64,000 nt of DNA, taken from contig NZ_JAVIZX010000001.1 of the NCBI RefSeq assembly GCF_031453675.1, positions 2,378,001 to 2,442,000 of the forward strand. Direction: 5' to 3'. The translations under genes and the position numbers were made by a program. Positions 1-8,870 of this stretch are shown here, piece by piece; position 1 is the first letter of the stretch, and each line of letters opens with the position of its first letter. Below the pieces are notes generated by a model that ran no database searches, was not told where the DNA came from, and was given only the letters and a program-made list of their open reading frames with translations. The stretch comes from Paracidovorax wautersii. GTDB lineage: Bacteria > Pseudomonadota > Gammaproteobacteria > Burkholderiales > Burkholderiaceae_C.

Positions 1-317
1 TGCTGTCCGATATCAACCAAGCCGGACTTGGGCGTAGCCTCCAGTTTGAGTTATTCAGACCGGGCCAAGTCGTTGTCCGAGATTATTATGCTGAGTTACC
101 CATTTCCTTAAAAGTCACAGGGCAGTACCACGACATTGGTGCATTTGCTTCCGATGTGGCCCATCTTTCACGCATCGTGACGCTGAATAACATCGCGTTA
201 ATGCCTGGTGGTAAGGATGCGACGGTACTTTCACTGGAGGCTACCGCGCGCACCTTCCGGTATCTTGACCAAGAAGAGATACAGGCCCAGAAGGCAGCCC
301 AGGGGGCACGTAAGTAA
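1..317 (+). CDS. pilO: Type IV pilus inner-membrane platform protein PilO (5' truncated)
   Basis: Only the last 104 or so codons are present; the gene begins before the window. PilO forms a heterodimer with PilN and links the cytoplasmic PilM/motor side to the PilP-PilQ secretin side of the type IV pilus machine. The visible part is the C-terminal periplasmic ferredoxin-like domain (LPISLKVTGQYHDIGAF, then SLEATARTFRYL), which is typical of PilO. The stop codon overlaps the pilP start by one base, as expected for a pilMNOPQ operon. The identification rests on this fold-like sequence and on the downstream pilP and pilQ. Confidence 0.9.
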   Translation, partial: LSDINQAGLGRSLQFELFRPGQVVVRDYYAELPISLKVTGQYHDIGAFASDVAHLSRIVTLNNIALMPGGKDATVLSLEATARTFRYLDQEEIQAQKAAQGARK

Positions 318-862
318 TGAAGGCAGCACATATTCTTACAGTGGTCGGGCTTGGGATAGTTTTGTCCGGGTGTGGACCGGCCGGCGAGGATGAACTCCGT
401 GAATGGATGCGAGAGTTGCGGGCCAATATCCGTCCAAAAATTGTTCCTTTGTCTGAGCCGAAGCAGTTCACCCCCGTGGACTACGCTGCCGCCAACAGCG
501 TGGACCCCTTCAGTCCACTCAAACTCACCCAGGCCTTGCGCAAGGAAACGGCGCAGTCGACTTCGAGTGCGTTGGTGGCGCCTGAGATGGCCAGGAGAAA
601 AGAGCCTCTTGAGGCCTATCCACTCGATGCGATGGCGATGGTTGGCAGTTTGAACAAGGCTGGCGCGCCAACAGCCCTGTTAAGTGTCGATAAGCTGATC
701 TATCAGGTGAGGGTTGGCAATTACCTGGGTCAGAATTACGGAAGAATCACGAAAATATCCGAGACTGAAATCCAGTTGCGGGAAATTGTTCAAGATGCGG
801 CAGGTGAATGGGTTGAGCGAACGAGCACTCTCGGTCTGCAAGAGGGAAAGGTAAATAAATGA
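317..862 (+). CDS. pilP: Type IV pilus assembly lipoprotein PilP
   Basis: This is a 181-residue lipoprotein that joins the PilNO inner-membrane complex to the PilQ secretin. The N-terminus is a lipoprotein signal with lipobox LSGC (cysteine near residue 19). A low-complexity linker follows, then the C-terminal beta domain, including LIYQVRVGNYLGQNYG. Its ATG overlaps the pilO stop by one base, and its TGA overlaps the pilQ ATG (ATGA), so translation is probably coupled through the operon. Length and order match the family. The sequence is visibly less GC-rich than the rest of the window. Confidence 0.95.
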   Translation: MKAAHILTVVGLGIVLSGCGPAGEDELREWMRELRANIRPKIVPLSEPKQFTPVDYAAANSVDPFSPLKLTQALRKETAQSTSSALVAPEMARRKEPLEAYPLDAMAMVGSLNKAGAPTALLSVDKLIYQVRVGNYLGQNYGRITKISETEIQLREIVQDAAGEWVERTSTLGLQEGKVNK

Positions 863-2994
863 TCTGGAGCCAAATCAAGATTGCTCGTCTTTGGCAGGCC
901 ACCTGCTTTGCGGCGTGCTGTGGATTCAGCGTGGGTGCAACCGCGCAGGGGTCTATTGAGGCAATTACTGGAAGTGTCCAAAACGGCGCAGAGGTCGTTC
1001 GCATTCAATTCACGGAAAACCTTCCTTCCGTGCCGACCGGTTTTTCGATTCAATCGCCTGCGCGCATTGCGTTGGACTTCCAGGGCGTCGGTAATGCGAC
1101 TGGCCGCAATTTTATCGATGTCAACCAGGGAAACTTGAAGTCTGCCAATGTGGTTCAGGCTGGCGACAGGTCGCGTGTGGTACTGAATTTGAAGTCGGCC
1201 ACATCCTATCGTACTGACCTTCAAGGCAAAGTTCTTCTGGTGACCTTGGACCCGGTGGCCGCATCGACTGCAACCCCGGTCAACTCCACCGTGTTTGCGG
1301 AGGATCGCAGCCGTGATGTGCAGCCACTGAAAGATATCGATTTTCGTCGCGGCAGCGACGGTGCGGGGCGCTTGGTAGTGGGTTTGCCAAACAACCAAGT
1401 GGGAGTGGACCTTCGCAAGCAAGGCGAGAATCTGGTCATCGAATTCCTGCATTCTTCGTTGCCAGAGGGCCTTCGGCGGAGGCTGGACGTGACCGATTTC
1501 GGTACGCCTGTTCAGCTGGTTACTACAACCCCACAGGGTGACCGGATCAGGATGACCGTCCGCTCTGTCGGTGAATGGGAGCACAGCGCTTACCAAAGCG
1601 ACAGTCAGTTTGTCGTAGAAATCCGCCAGAAGAAGGTCGATGTCACCAAGCTCAGCTCTGGTACTGTGTACAGCGGCGAAAAGCTGTCGCTGAACTTCCA
1701 GAATATTGAAGTGCGTTCGCTGCTACAGGTGATCGCCGATTTTACCAATTTCAATATCGTCACCTCTGACACAGTTACGGGTGCCTTGACGTTGCGGTTG
1801 AAAGATGTGCCATGGGACCAGGCACTTCAAATCATCATGGATGCCCGGGGTCTGGGAATGCGTAAATCCGGCACTGTGCTGTGGATTGCGCCGAAAGATG
1901 AAATTGATGCGAGAACCCGCAAGGATTACGAGGCAGCGCTGGCCATTCAGAAGTTGGAGCCGCTGCGTACTCAGTCTTATCAGCTGAATTATGCGAAGGC
2001 TGCAGATATGGTGACTCAGTTGACCACCTCTACAGGCGGTAGTGGTGGTACATCTGCCCAGGGAAACAGATTCTTGTCGGAGCGAGGAAGTGCGATAGCT
2101 GAACCACGGACTAATCAGCTGTTCGTGACCGATACACCGGCGAAGCTTGAAGAGGTTCGGCTGCTATTGCTGACCCTGGACGTCGCGGTGCGCCAGGTGA
2201 TGATTGAAGCCCGCATTGTGGAAGCACGGGATACTTTTGGTCGATCACTCGGCGTAAAGCTGGGTGGCGGCGATCTGCGAGCGCAACGTGGGGGAGATGG
2301 CGGCTACAGTCTCGGTGGCGGCAACCGCGTTGCGCTCGGAACCAGCTTTGATAACGCGACCGGCTCTGCGGGGTTCGGGACGGTCAATACCGGAAGTTCA
2401 TTTGTGAACCTGCCGGCCTCTCTTTCGGGGGGCGCTGCGGTGGGGAGTTTCGCACTGTCGATCTTCAATTCGGCCGCCAATCGCTTCCTGACCCTTGAAC
2501 TGTCGGCTCTGGAGGCAGAAGGCAACGGAAAGATCGTATCCAGCCCTCGCCTGATTACCGCGGATCAAACCAAGGCACTGATCGAGCAAGGTACGGAATA
2601 TCCCTATTCGGTCACTGCACCGAACGGGGCTACGACCATCGCTTTCAAAAAGGCTGTGTTGAAACTGGAAGTCACGCCGCAGATTACTCCGGAGGGGAAC
2701 ATCATCCTCGATTTGGATGTGAACAAAGACAGCCGCGGTGAGACGACCACCCAGGGCGTTGCCATCGACACGAAGCACGTGAAAACGCAGGTGTTGGTGG
2801 AGAACGGTGGCACCGTGGTGATAGGCGGCATTTTCGAGATGGAAGAGACCAACCAAGAAAACAAAATTCCTTTACTGGGAGATGTCCCTGTGGTGGGGAA
2901 TCTGTTCAAGAATCGCACCCGGGAAACGTCTAAGCGCGAAGTGTTGATTTTCATCACGCCCAAAGTGATTTCGGACAAGGGACCCGTACGTTAA
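859..2994 (+). CDS. pilQ: Type IV pilus outer-membrane secretin PilQ
   Basis: PilQ is a 711-residue secretin that forms the outer-membrane channel for the type IV pilus. After a signal peptide ending near ATAQG come AMIN-like domains in roughly the first 250 residues (peptidoglycan contact). Next is a secretin/TonB short N-terminal domain near residues 275-340 (LSLNFQNIEVRSLLQVIADF), an N1/NolW-type domain, and the C-terminal secretin domain with the family signature IPLLGDVPVVGNLFK. The start overlaps the pilP stop. In related bacteria this operon builds pili for twitching motility and DNA uptake; I infer the same here. Confidence 0.96.
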   Translation: MIWSQIKIARLWQATCFAACCGFSVGATAQGSIEAITGSVQNGAEVVRIQFTENLPSVPTGFSIQSPARIALDFQGVGNATGRNFIDVNQGNLKSANVVQAGDRSRVVLNLKSATSYRTDLQGKVLLVTLDPVAASTATPVNSTVFAEDRSRDVQPLKDIDFRRGSDGAGRLVVGLPNNQVGVDLRKQGENLVIEFLHSSLPEGLRRRLDVTDFGTPVQLVTTTPQGDRIRMTVRSVGEWEHSAYQSDSQFVVEIRQKKVDVTKLSSGTVYSGEKLSLNFQNIEVRSLLQVIADFTNFNIVTSDTVTGALTLRLKDVPWDQALQIIMDARGLGMRKSGTVLWIAPKDEIDARTRKDYEAALAIQKLEPLRTQSYQLNYAKAADMVTQLTTSTGGSGGTSAQGNRFLSERGSAIAEPRTNQLFVTDTPAKLEEVRLLLLTLDVAVRQVMIEARIVEARDTFGRSLGVKLGGGDLRAQRGGDGGYSLGGGNRVALGTSFDNATGSAGFGTVNTGSSFVNLPASLSGGAAVGSFALSIFNSAANRFLTLELSALEAEGNGKIVSSPRLITADQTKALIEQGTEYPYSVTAPNGATTIAFKKAVLKLEVTPQITPEGNIILDLDVNKDSRGETTTQGVAIDTKHVKTQVLVENGGTVVIGGIFEMEETNQENKIPLLGDVPVVGNLFKNRTRETSKREVLIFITPKVISDKGPVR

Positions 2995-3010
2995 TGAGGG
3001 AGATGGCGAA

Positions 3011-4636
3011 GTGAAGATGATAAAAAATATTCTCGTGATTTTTCTGGTGGGCTCGCTCGCGGCCTGCGGCGGTGGCGGTGGGAGCGGAGGAACGCCTTCC
3101 GGCGGTACTGGTACGGGTACTACTCCTGGCGGTACGGTAACGCCGACGGTAGCGAGCATCGACTACCAACTCGATAAAAGTACATTGACCAACACCGGTT
3201 CGGACGGCGCGGTATTGACTGTGACGGCATTGGACTCCAACAACAATCCAGTGAATGGTGCTGCCGTTTCCGTCGTTGTGGACTCCGGCATTTACACGCC
3301 GGCAACCACTACGACCGACGCTTCGGGGAAAGCGACCGGTACGATTTCCACCGGCAGCAACAAGGCCAACCGCAACATCGCTTTCACCGTAAGTGCAGGT
3401 GCCCAATCAAAGTCCGATGTCCTGCCTGTGACCGGAAGCCAGATCACGTTCTCGACGGTTCCCGCCGCGCCGGCGCCTGGTGCTCCGGTCACGTTGTCGC
3501 TACGAGTCACGGATGTGAACAGCGCCGGCATCGGCAACACCAACGTTGTCTTGGGAGGCACCCTGGGGTTTACTGGGACCGTAAGGACGGATGTGAACGG
3601 CGTGGCAGCGGCAAGCCTCGCAGCAGCCCCGGCGACGACCGGCAATTACACCGTGGAGGCCAGGGCCTCGGGCGTGACGGCCAGCCGGGACGTACAGGTG
3701 GTCAGCGCGACGGGAGGTGTGCCTGATGCCGTCGGCACCATCAGCGCGGCGAGCTTGTCTATCACTCCAAATACGATCGCGCCCAACTCAGCCGGTGCGA
3801 CAACCAATCGCGCAAGCTTGAGGGCGCTGTTTCAGACCGCGGCCAATCAGGCGATCAAGGATGTGCGCGTGCGCTTCGATATCGTTCCCCCGGGCTTGGG
3901 CGCAGGAGAGTTCATCTCCACCGGAGCGGCCACGGTGTATACCGATGTGAACGGGATTGCCAACGCAGACTATGTGCCGGGAACCCGCTCCAGCCCCACC
4001 AACGGCGTCGTCATTCGGGCGTGCTATGGCAACACGGATGCAGAGATCGCCAACGGCGCCTGCCCCAATGTCCGGACGGCGACGCTGACGGTTGCAGCAG
4101 AGCCCCTATCGATCACTCTGGGTTCCAACAATGAAATGTCCAAGGGGACCGATAACCTCACGTACATCAAGCGGTTCGACGTGGCGGTGGCCGACTCCGC
4201 AGGCAACGCGGTCAGCAATGCGCAGATCTCCGCCAGCGTGGACTTGGTGAATTACTTCAAGGGGCCTGCGTACAACGGTGTGAAGCTCATCTGTGCGAAT
4301 GAAGATGCCAATCGCAACGGGTTGCTGGACGCCGGTGAAGACCGCAACGGCGATGGCGTGTTGACGCCGCGCAAGGCAGACATCCTCATTTCCTACGTGG
4401 GCTCCCGCACGACGGGTACCAACGGCCGTGCAACGATTCAGATCGAGTACCCACAAAATGTGGCGACCTGGCTGGAATACGCAGTCAAGGTGACGACCAG
4501 CGTGGCAGGATCCGAAGGCACCGTGGAGCGCCGCTTTGTCACGGGCTTTATTGAAGGCGACGAGACAAACGGATCGTTCCTCACGGCTCCCTACGGTTCC
4601 GACAATGCGGCTGGCGGTTGTGATCGGCCAAACTGA
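3011..4636 (+). CDS. Ig-like (Big-1 type) repeat lipoprotein, function unknown
   Basis: This 541-residue protein starts at a GTG 16 bases after pilQ; an in-frame ATG lies two codons later. The N-terminus is a lipoprotein signal with lipobox LAAC followed by a Gly-rich stretch. The rest is a series of beta-rich Ig-like modules of Big-1/invasin style, with repeated patterns such as VTVTALDSNNNPVNGAAV and TDVNGVAAASL at roughly 45-140, 145-235 and 250-365. Near residues 430-455 there is a Ca-binding-like acidic run, DANRNGLLDAGEDRNGDG. It is probably an outer-membrane-anchored surface adhesin or scaffold. It lies between pilQ and aroB, where many betaproteobacteria have aroK. A role with the pilus is possible but not shown. 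Confidence 0.8.
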   Translation: MKMIKNILVIFLVGSLAACGGGGGSGGTPSGGTGTGTTPGGTVTPTVASIDYQLDKSTLTNTGSDGAVLTVTALDSNNNPVNGAAVSVVVDSGIYTPATTTTDASGKATGTISTGSNKANRNIAFTVSAGAQSKSDVLPVTGSQITFSTVPAAPAPGAPVTLSLRVTDVNSAGIGNTNVVLGGTLGFTGTVRTDVNGVAAASLAAAPATTGNYTVEARASGVTASRDVQVVSATGGVPDAVGTISAASLSITPNTIAPNSAGATTNRASLRALFQTAANQAIKDVRVRFDIVPPGLGAGEFISTGAATVYTDVNGIANADYVPGTRSSPTNGVVIRACYGNTDAEIANGACPNVRTATLTVAAEPLSITLGSNNEMSKGTDNLTYIKRFDVAVADSAGNAVSNAQISASVDLVNYFKGPAYNGVKLICANEDANRNGLLDAGEDRNGDGVLTPRKADILISYVGSRTTGTNGRATIQIEYPQNVATWLEYAVKVTTSVAGSEGTVERRFVTGFIEGDETNGSFLTAPYGSDNAAGGCDRPN

Positions 4637-4674
4637 ACACTGGCTCGTTCGACCTGTCGTTCCATAGATAATTC

Positions 4675-4710
4675 AAGGGCGGGTGGCGCAGGCCACCCGC
4701 CCTTTGTCTT
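4675..4710 (+). terminator. Rho-independent terminator after the pil operon
   Basis: A 13-bp perfect stem (4675-4687 with 4692-4704) closes on the four-base loop GCAG and is followed by TGTCTTT. It ends the pil/lipoprotein transcription unit about 40 bases after the lipoprotein stop. The U-tract is short and interrupted, but the stem is very strong. Confidence 0.75.
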
Positions 4711-4778
4711 TGGCCTATGGTCATCACCGTGCGCCACCGGGTGGGCGCCGAAATGCGTTGCAGGAAGCACTTGAATCT

Positions 4779-5867
4779 ATGAGTTTGGAGATTGCACTCG
4801 GTGACCGGTCCTACCAGATCGCCATTGGCTCGTCGCTCCTTTCGTCAGTGGAGTCGTTCATCCAGGTGCCGCGGTCCCATGCAGCCGTCGTTGTGACCAA
4901 CGATACCGTAGGGCCTTTGTGGGGCGAGAGGCTGTCTACAACGCTGCAGGGCATCCACCGCGTGGTGCACCGCGTCGAGCTGCCGGATGGCGAGCAGTAC
5001 AAGGACTGGCAGCAGCTGAATCTGATCTTCGACGCGCTGCTGAAGCACGGTTGTGACCGCAAAACCGTGCTGTATGCGCTGGGTGGCGGCGTAGTCGGCG
5101 ATATGACGGGCTTTGCCGCTGCGTCCTATATGCGTGGCGTACCGTTCGTGCAGGTACCGACGACGCTATTAGCCCAGGTGGACTCCTCCGTCGGCGGCAA
5201 GACGGCCATCAACCATCCGCTGGGCAAGAACATGATCGGCGCGTTCTATCAGCCGCGCCTGGTGGTGTGCGATCTCGACACCTTGTCCACTCTGCCGGAC
5301 CGCGAGGTCTCGGCCGGGTTGGCTGAGGTCATCAAGTACGGGCCTATTTTCGACATGGCGTTCATGGCCTGGTTGGAAGAGTCCATGGATGCTCTGCGGG
5401 CGCGCGATATCGGCGCTTTGGCCTACGCAGTGCGGCGCAGTTGCGAGATCAAAGCCGAGGTGGTCAGCGGCGATGAGCGTGAAATGGGTCTGCGGGCGAT
5501 TCTCAATTTCGGACACACCTTCGGCCATGCCATCGAAGCAGGCATGGGATATGGCCAGTGGCTGCACGGCGAGGGCGTTGCTGCAGGCATGGTGATGGCA
5601 GCAGAGCTGTCCAGACGCCTGGGCGGCGTGGATGAAGAGTTTGTGGCGCGCCTTCGGCGCCTCATCGAGCGGGCGGGACTGCCCGTCAAGGGGGCGGTCA
5701 TCGATGCGAACGACAACGCCGGGCGCTACCTCGAACTGATGCGGATCGACAAGAAGTCGGAAGCGGGAGAGATCCGCTTCGTCCTGATCGACGGGCCGGG
5801 GAGCGCCGTTGTGCGCCCCGCTCCCGACGCGATGGTACGTGAGGTCATTGATATCTGTTGTGCGTAA
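4779..5867 (+). CDS. aroB: 3-dehydroquinate synthase
   Basis: AroB converts DAHP to 3-dehydroquinate, the second step of the shikimate pathway, in the cytoplasm with NAD and a divalent metal. The protein is 362 residues from the ATG at 4779. I preferred this start over the in-frame upstream extension because it gives the family N-terminus ([17 protein letters not shown]) and has AGGAAG upstream. Diagnostic motifs are [34 protein letters not shown] and the metal-binding [11 protein letters not shown]. It is normally preceded by aroK, which is absent here, and is followed by dgt as in relatives. Confidence 0.96.
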   Translation: MSLEIALGDRSYQIAIGSSLLSSVESFIQVPRSHAAVVVTNDTVGPLWGERLSTTLQGIHRVVHRVELPDGEQYKDWQQLNLIFDALLKHGCDRKTVLYALGGGVVGDMTGFAAASYMRGVPFVQVPTTLLAQVDSSVGGKTAINHPLGKNMIGAFYQPRLVVCDLDTLSTLPDREVSAGLAEVIKYGPIFDMAFMAWLEESMDALRARDIGALAYAVRRSCEIKAEVVSGDEREMGLRAILNFGHTFGHAIEAGMGYGQWLHGEGVAAGMVMAAELSRRLGGVDEEFVARLRRLIERAGLPVKGAVIDANDNAGRYLELMRIDKKSEAGEIRFVLIDGPGSAVVRPAPDAMVREVIDICCA

Positions 5868-5923
5868 TTGCTATATTTATGATAGCTATTGACGCTTTGT
5901 AGTGGGGCGTTAGAGGCTTTTTT
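5866..5923 (-). repeat. R1 double-hairpin repeat, copy 1 (aroB-dgt gap)
   Basis: This copy fills the aroB-dgt gap. Read on the minus strand it has the R1 order: AAGCCTCTAACGC, then AAGCG, then the dyad AGCTATCATAAATATAGC. On the plus strand its end gives TAGAGGCTTTTTTG directly before the dgt ATG, so the repeat supplies the Shine-Dalgarno-like GAGG. Confidence 0.75.
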
Positions 5924-5924
5924 G

Positions 5925-7097
5925 ATGAGTAACTGCGATCTGGCCCCTTACGCATGCCACCCGGGCCAGTCCCGTGGCCGCAGACATGCTGTGCCATCGG
6001 CGCCCACGCGGACGGAGTACCAGCGAGACCGGGACCGCATCGTGCACTCCACGGCGTTTCGGAGGCTCGTCTACAAGACCCAGGTTTTTCTGAACCATGA
6101 GGGCGATCTGTTCCGGACGCGGCTGACCCACTCGCTCGAGGTGGCACAACTGGGGCGGTCTGTAGCACGCACCTTGCGCATCAATGAGGATCTTGTCGAG
6201 GCCATCTCGCTGGCCCACGACTTGGGGCACACGCCGTTCGGACACGCGGGCCAGGACGCGCTCAACGAGTGCATGACCGACTACGGAGGATTCGAGCACA
6301 ACCTGCAGAGCCTGCGGGTGGTGGATCTGCTGGAGGAGCGCTATCCGGACTACGATGGCCTCAATCTCACATTCGAGACCCGTGAAGGCATTCTCAAGCA
6401 CTGCTCCAGGGCGCACGCGCAGGCCTTGGAACAACAGGAGCCACACGGCGTCGGCGAGCGGTTTTTGCTGCGGCAGCAGCCGAGCCTTGAGGCGCAACTG
6501 TGCAACCTGGCTGATGAAATCGCCTACAACGCCCATGACATCGACGACGGGGTGCGCTCGGGCCTCATTACGCTCGAGCAACTGCAACAGGTCGCTTTGT
6601 TCGAGCATTACCGGCGGCAGGTGCTGGCCGATCATCCCGGTCTGGATCAGCCCCAGCATTCGCGGCGGCTGCTGAGCGAGGCGATCCGGCGGATGTTGAG
6701 CGCGCAGGTGTATGACGTCATCGACGCCACCCGGGAGGCCATTGATGGATGTACGCCAGAGTCCCTTGCGGATATTCGCGACGCGGGTGTCGTTCTCGTA
6801 CGGTTCAGCGAGCCCATGCGTCAGCAATCGCAGGAGCTGAAGAGATTTCTCTTTCGCAATTTGTACCGGCATCCGCAGGTGATGCAGACCACGGCGCGGG
6901 CGCAGCAGATCGTCCGTGATCTGTTTGCCGTGTACATGCAGACCCCGGCGGAAATGCTGGGCGCCCATGGCGCCAAGGCGGAATGCGGAGAGGCCATGGA
7001 CCGCGCCAGGACGGTGGCCGACTTCATCGCTGGCATGACCGATCGTTTTGCCGCCCGCGAACACGAGCGCCTCACCGGAGAGCGTTTGCTGAGCTGA
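5925..7097 (+). CDS. dgt: dGTPase-like HD-domain triphosphohydrolase
   Basis: This is a 390-residue HD-superfamily phosphohydrolase of the deoxyguanosinetriphosphate triphosphohydrolase-like family. It is expected to cleave dNTPs to the nucleoside and triphosphate. The ATG at 5925 is chosen because it follows GAGG by eight bases; the longer frame from 5889 would read through repeat R1. Metal-binding HD motifs are visible in LTHSLEVAQ and SLAHDLGHTPFGHAG, and the family signature YQRDRDRIVHSTAFRRLVYKTQ lies near residues 35-56. The aroB-dgt order is typical of betaproteobacteria. In vivo substrate specificity cannot be read from sequence. Confidence 0.93.
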   Translation: MSNCDLAPYACHPGQSRGRRHAVPSAPTRTEYQRDRDRIVHSTAFRRLVYKTQVFLNHEGDLFRTRLTHSLEVAQLGRSVARTLRINEDLVEAISLAHDLGHTPFGHAGQDALNECMTDYGGFEHNLQSLRVVDLLEERYPDYDGLNLTFETREGILKHCSRAHAQALEQQEPHGVGERFLLRQQPSLEAQLCNLADEIAYNAHDIDDGVRSGLITLEQLQQVALFEHYRRQVLADHPGLDQPQHSRRLLSEAIRRMLSAQVYDVIDATREAIDGCTPESLADIRDAGVVLVRFSEPMRQQSQELKRFLFRNLYRHPQVMQTTARAQQIVRDLFAVYMQTPAEMLGAHGAKAECGEAMDRARTVADFIAGMTDRFAAREHERLTGERLLS

Positions 7098-7248
7098 TCG
7101 GGGTTGGGCCGCACGGCGTTGGCGCAAGCAGGCCTGCCAAGCGTCCTTGATGCTTTCGGATCTCGTGGGCCTCGGCGAGGAGTCGGGGGAGTGCGTCGCG
7201 GGCCCGGCGAATAAAATGGGCGCCCACCCTGCCTTTGCTTCCCAACCC

Positions 7249-7884
7249 ATGATCCAAGAACTTTCCGGCGCCGTCGCTGGCTCCGCGCATGCGCGCGACA
7301 CCATCGTGCAGGACACCGTCCGCTGGCTGGAGCGGGCCGTGATCGGACTCAACCTCTGCCCCTTTGCCAAAGGCGTACATGCCAAGGGCCAGATCCACTA
7401 CGTCGTCAGTGCGGCCACCGATGCGCGTGAGTTGGTTGGGGATCTGCAGCATGAGTTGGAAGCCTTGGCTGAGATCTCCGCTGAGAAACGCGACACGACC
7501 CTGTTGATCGTGCCGGGCTGCATGGAAGACTTCTTGGACTTCAACGATTTCCTGGCGCTGGCCGATGAGTTGGTGGAGGCCATGGACCTGGGGGGCATTC
7601 TGCAGGTCGCATCGTTCCATCCGCAGTTCCAGTTCGACGGTACGGACGTGGACGATGTGACCAACTGCACCAACCGGGCGCCGTATCCCACGTTGCACCT
7701 GCTGCGCGAGGACAGCATCGACCGGGCTGTGGAAGTGTTTCCTGAAGCCGAGGCGATCTTCGAACGCAACATGGAGGTGCTCGAAGAACTGGGCAGCGAC
7801 GGCTGGGCTGCCCTGGAGGTGGGACCGCGCTGCCCCGTGCATCCGCCGGGTGCGGCAGCGGGTGGCTTGGGGCCGCAGCCATGA
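7249..7884 (+). CDS. DUF1415 family protein
   Basis: This 211-residue protein belongs to the DUF1415 family, whose biochemical role I do not know. Characteristic segments are IVQDTVRWLERAVIGLNLCP near the N-terminus, RDTTLLIVPGCMEDFLDFND, and SFHPQFQFDG followed by NRAPYPTLHLLRE. The ATG at 7249 (MIQEL) gives a normal family start; an ATG at 7216 is a possible alternative. The TGA overlaps the next gene's ATG (ATGA), which suggests coupled translation with the methyltransferase. The roughly 150 bp between dgt and this gene holds nothing I recognise. Confidence 0.85.
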   Translation: MIQELSGAVAGSAHARDTIVQDTVRWLERAVIGLNLCPFAKGVHAKGQIHYVVSAATDARELVGDLQHELEALAEISAEKRDTTLLIVPGCMEDFLDFNDFLALADELVEAMDLGGILQVASFHPQFQFDGTDVDDVTNCTNRAPYPTLHLLREDSIDRAVEVFPEAEAIFERNMEVLEELGSDGWAALEVGPRCPVHPPGAAAGGLGPQP

Positions 7885-8834
7885 AGGCCGCGCGGCGGCA
7901 GTCTGCGACGGGCCACAGTGCAAAGGCGGCAGCCGGGGGTGGGAGCGCCGAGGCAGCCTTGCTGGACGAACTGCGCCCGGGCCAGTCGCTGGAGCTGCTC
8001 AAGGAACTGCACATCCTGACCCGCGAAGGGCGGCTCAACCAAGACTCGCGCCGCAAGCTCAAGCAGGTCTACCACCTGTTCCAGTTCATCGAACCCCTGC
8101 TGTCGGACCTTGCCGGCGCCGGCAGCGATGGCGGGCGGGGTCCGACCCTGGCGGACCATGGCGCAGGCAAGTCGTACCTGGGCTTCATTCTCTACGACCT
8201 GTATTTCAAGGCGCTTGGACATGGCCACATCTACGGCATAGAAACGCGGGCCGAACTGGTGGACAAGTCGCGCGCACTGGCCGAGCGGCTGGGCTTTGGG
8301 CGGATGTCGTTTTTGAACCTGTCGGTGGCAGAGTCCACCGGTGCGTCCGAGCTCCCGGCACAGATCGATGTGGTCACGGCGCTGCACGCCTGCGATACCG
8401 CCACCGATGATGCGATCGCCTTCGGGCTGCAGAAGCGGGCGAAGGCCATGGTGTTGGTACCTTGCTGTCAGGCCGAGGTGGCCGCCTGCCTGCGACAGGG
8501 AAAGGCGTTGCAACTGGCGCGCACGCCGCTGGCGGAGCTGTGGCGGCACCCGCTGCACACGCGCGAGCTGGGCAGCCAGATCACCAATGTGCTGCGCTGC
8601 CTGCATCTGGAGGCCTCTGGCTACCAGGTCACGGTGACCGAACTGGTGGGCTGGGAGCACAGCATGAAGAACGAGCTGATCATCGCCCGCTACACCGGCC
8701 AGAAAAAGCGCAGTGCGGCGCAGCGGCTGGAGGCGATCTTGGCGGAGTTCGGCTTGGTGGATTCACTCGCCGGGCGCTTCGGACTGGTTTTGGAGGCAAC
8801 GCCGGCCACCCACGTCGAGCCTCCTCCGGTCTGA
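7881..8834 (+). CDS. Class I SAM-dependent methyltransferase
   Basis: This 317-residue protein has a Rossmann-type methyltransferase core. DHGAGKSYLGFILYD (about residue 90) is the glycine-rich SAM loop and IYGIETRAELVDKS is the acidic second strand. DVVTALHACDTATDDAI and LVPCCQAEV resemble the Methyltransf_32 family. The substrate is unknown; relatives are often labelled rRNA or tRNA methyltransferase-like without proof. It overlaps the DUF1415 gene by four bases and faces the kinase/phosphatase gene tail to tail. A small GC-rich inverted repeat (AGCGC-CT-GCGCT) in the 36-bp convergent gap may end transcription. Confidence 0.85.
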   Translation: MKAARRQSATGHSAKAAAGGGSAEAALLDELRPGQSLELLKELHILTREGRLNQDSRRKLKQVYHLFQFIEPLLSDLAGAGSDGGRGPTLADHGAGKSYLGFILYDLYFKALGHGHIYGIETRAELVDKSRALAERLGFGRMSFLNLSVAESTGASELPAQIDVVTALHACDTATDDAIAFGLQKRAKAMVLVPCCQAEVAACLRQGKALQLARTPLAELWRHPLHTRELGSQITNVLRCLHLEASGYQVTVTELVGWEHSMKNELIIARYTGQKKRSAAQRLEAILAEFGLVDSLAGRFGLVLEATPATHVEPPPV

Positions 8835-8870
8835 GTGTGGGAGCGCCTGCGCTTTCCCCTAAGGGCTTCT

